Shown: positions 58,310-59,823 of the stretch, one piece after another
Layout of the letters: every line of letters starts with the position of its first letter
How positions within the stretch are numbered: the first letter of the stretch is position 1
Source: Elioraea sp. Yellowstone
Lineage (GTDB): Bacteria; Pseudomonadota; Alphaproteobacteria; Acetobacterales; Acetobacteraceae
Assembly: GCF_006704265.1 (NCBI RefSeq)
Contig: NZ_VIKA01000006.1
Coordinates: 1 to 59,823 of the forward strand
Reading direction: 5' to 3'
Length of the DNA stretch: 59,823 nucleotides
The notes under the pieces: model-generated
Database searches by the model: none
Told to the model about the DNA's origin: nothing
The model's input: the letters and a program-made list of their open reading frames with translations, nothing else
Translations under genes and position numbers: made by a program

Positions 58310-59752
58310 ATGGCCGAGCGGATGCTGAAATTCGTCTCCGTCCCCCAGCGCACGCCCGACAAGCGTGACGCCGCCGCGCGACGCCGCGACTGGGACGAGA
58401 TCTACCGCGCCTTCTCGGCCGAACGGGCCGCCGAGCAGGCCGCGCGGTGCAGCCAGTGCGGCGTCCCCTTCTGCCAGGTCCACTGCCCGCTCGGCAACAA
58501 CATCCCCGACTGGCTGAAGCTGACCGCCGAGGGTCGGCTCGAGGAGGCCTACGAGGTCGCCGCGGCCACCAACACCTTCCCCGAGATCTGCGGCCGCGTC
58601 TGCCCGCAGGACCGGCTCTGCGAGGGCAACTGCGTCATCGAGAAGGGCTACGACAGCGTCACCATCGGCGCGGTCGAGAAGTACATCACGGATACCGCCT
58701 GGGAGCGCGGCTGGATCGTGCCCCCGAAGCCCCGGCACGAGCTTCCCTTCAGCGTCGGCATCGTCGGCGCCGGGCCGGCCGGCATGGCCGCGGCCGAATG
58801 GCTGCGCCGCAAGGGCTACGCCGTGCACATCTACGACCGCTACGACCGTGCCGGCGGGCTGCTGATCTACGGCATTCCCAACTTCAAGCTCGAGAAGCCG
58901 GTGGTGCTGCGCCGTTCGGAGCAGTTCGCCGCCGCCGGCATCGTCTTCCACCAGAACTGCGCGGTCGGCCGGGATGTCGGGCTCGACGAGCTGCGCGCGC
59001 GCCACGACGCGGTGCTGATCGCCACGGGCGTCTACAAGCCGCGCGAGATCGGCGGTCCGGGCGCGGGACTGGCCGGCATCGTGCCCGCACTCGACTACCT
59101 CACCGCCTCCAACCGCAAGGGGCTCGGCGACCGCGTCGCAGCCTTCGACGACGGCACGCTGGACGCGGCCGGCAAGCGCGTGGTGGTGATCGGCGGCGGC
59201 GACACGGCGATGGACTGCGTGCGCACCGCCATCCGCCAGGGCGCCCGTTCGGTGCAGTGCCTCTACCGCCGCGACCGCGCGAACATGCCGGGCTCGATGC
59301 GCGAGGTGAAGCATGCCGAGGAGGAGGGCGTGGAGTTCGTCTGGCTCGCGGCGCCGGAGGCGTTCCTCGGCGACGGCCGGGTGCGCGCGGTGCGCGCGGT
59401 GCGCATGCATCTCGGCCTGCCCGACGCCACCGGCCGCCAGCAGGTCGAGCCGATCCCCGGCTCCTCCTTCACCCTCGAGGCCGATCTCGTCATCAAGGCG
59501 CTCGGCTTCGATCCCGAGGACCTGCCGGCGATGTTCGGCGAGCCCGACCTCGCGCGCACGCGCTGGGGCACGCTGAAGATCGACCACCGCACGATGATGA
59601 CCTCGCTCGCCGGCGTGTTCGCCGCCGGCGACATCGTGCGCGGCGCCTCGCTCGTCGTCTGGGCGATCCGCGACGGCCGCGACGCCGCCGCCCAGATCCA
59701 TCGCTACGTCCAGGCGACGGCCGCGCGGCCCCTCGCCGTCGCCGCGGAGTGA
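58310..59752 (+). CDS. gltD: Glutamate synthase small subunit
   Basis: A 480-residue FAD/NADPH subunit that passes electrons to GltB for making glutamate from glutamine and 2-oxoglutarate. The N-terminal 4Fe-4S region has SQCGVPFCQVHCPLGNNIPDW and ICGRVCPQDRLCEGNCVIEKG. FAD and NADPH motifs are VGIVGAGPAGMAAAEWL and VVVIGGGDTAMDCVRTAIRQG, with the terminal FAAGDIVRGASLVVWAIRDGR. The start is chosen at the family MAERMLKF with AGGGAA upstream. gltB is not in the window; the next gene, a secreted protein, overlaps its stop. Confidence 0.95.
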   Translation: MAERMLKFVSVPQRTPDKRDAAARRRDWDEIYRAFSAERAAEQAARCSQCGVPFCQVHCPLGNNIPDWLKLTAEGRLEEAYEVAAATNTFPEICGRVCPQDRLCEGNCVIEKGYDSVTIGAVEKYITDTAWERGWIVPPKPRHELPFSVGIVGAGPAGMAAAEWLRRKGYAVHIYDRYDRAGGLLIYGIPNFKLEKPVVLRRSEQFAAAGIVFHQNCAVGRDVGLDELRARHDAVLIATGVYKPREIGGPGAGLAGIVPALDYLTASNRKGLGDRVAAFDDGTLDAAGKRVVVIGGGDTAMDCVRTAIRQGARSVQCLYRRDRANMPGSMREVKHAEEEGVEFVWLAAPEAFLGDGRVRAVRAVRMHLGLPDATGRQQVEPIPGSSFTLEADLVIKALGFDPEDLPAMFGEPDLARTRWGTLKIDHRTMMTSLAGVFAAGDIVRGASLVVWAIRDGRDAAAQIHRYVQATAARPLAVAAE

Positions 59753-59823
59753 GCGCGATGCGCCCTTCCCTGCCCGTGCTCGGCCTCTGCGTCGGCCTCG
59801 CCGCGGGCGCCGCCGCCCTGGCC
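59749..59823 (+). CDS. 5' end of a predicted secreted protein
   Basis: A frame opens at GTG 59749, overlapping the gltD stop as GTGA, with a second possible start ATG 59758 in the same frame. The visible 25 residues are a signal peptide-like sequence (RPSLPVLGLCVGLAAGAAAL). The rest lies outside the window, so no function can be given. Confidence 0.5.
   Translation, partial: MSAMRPSLPVLGLCVGLAAGAAALA

Overview
The window is a GC-rich (roughly 70% or more) stretch of an alphaproteobacterial chromosome. The GcrA cell-cycle regulator, the class II DAHP synthase, the GcrA/ParABS combination, the DUF2237 and DUF3108 proteins and several housekeeping operons suggest a member of the Rhodospirillales/Acetobacterales (Acetobacteraceae-like). 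That placement is an inference from gene content; the sequence does not name the organism. No prophage, IS element or CRISPR array is visible.

Layout. Positions 1-9.9 kb hold small enzymes and accessory genes: a beta-CASP metallo-hydrolase, nicotinamidase (pncA), a secreted metallo-beta-lactamase-fold protein, an amidase with a small GatC/AtzG-like partner, a pterin dehydratase, a zincin, rpsD with its promoter and palindromic leader, trmJ, and a CsoR-type repressor with a DUF305 protein. From 9.9 to 28.6 kb almost everything is on the minus strand: cysS-cimA; aroG-pncB-EamA transporter-nadE-hypothetical, followed by gltX; glmU-glmS-secreted esterase-gabD-gor; and gcrA. Positions 28.7-38.8 kb hold an acetamidase/formamidase, an orphan CoxL-type molybdoenzyme large subunit, an AI-2E-family exporter, a trypsin-like protease and a complete branched-chain amino acid-type ABC importer (livG, livF, binding protein, livH, livM). 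Positions 38.9-42.5 kb hold a partial histidine cluster (hisB, DUF2628, hisH, GNAT, hisA) that ends in an unknown protein with a permuted-papain-like His/Cys arrangement instead of hisF. An AT-rich non-coding pocket follows.

Positions 43.2-48.6 kb carry a Tyr-rich lipoprotein, a YyaL/DUF255 thioredoxin-domain protein, a thioredoxin-like ferredoxin and the chromosome-partition block: two parS palindromes, rsmG, parA, parB. Positions 48.8-55.3 kb carry a second DUF3108 paralogue, tRNA-Val(CAC) and the rbfA-truB-rpsO-pnp translation/RNA operon, interrupted between rbfA and truB by a low-GC FkbM methyltransferase gene with two compensating frameshifts. Positions 55.4-59.8 kb carry a nitronate monooxygenase-like enzyme, tRNA-Leu(CAG), an NDUFA9-like SDR protein, gltD and the start of a secreted protein.

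How the genes work together. pncA, pncB and nadE supply three of the four Preiss-Handler steps to NAD. A transporter of unknown substrate lies between pncB and nadE. glmS and glmU make UDP-GlcNAc. hisB, hisH and hisA cover part of histidine synthesis. rpsD, rpsO, rbfA, truB, pnp, trmJ, rsmG, cysS, gltX and two tRNAs serve translation. A recurrent feature is the four-base GTGA stop/start overlap at eight gene junctions, indicating widespread translational coupling, often between genes whose functional link is not obvious. The best leads for something new are the unknown protein at the end of the his cluster, the coupled GNAT and EamA genes, the parS-embedded rsmG start codon, the paired composite palindromic repeats, and the AT-rich pocket near parS.
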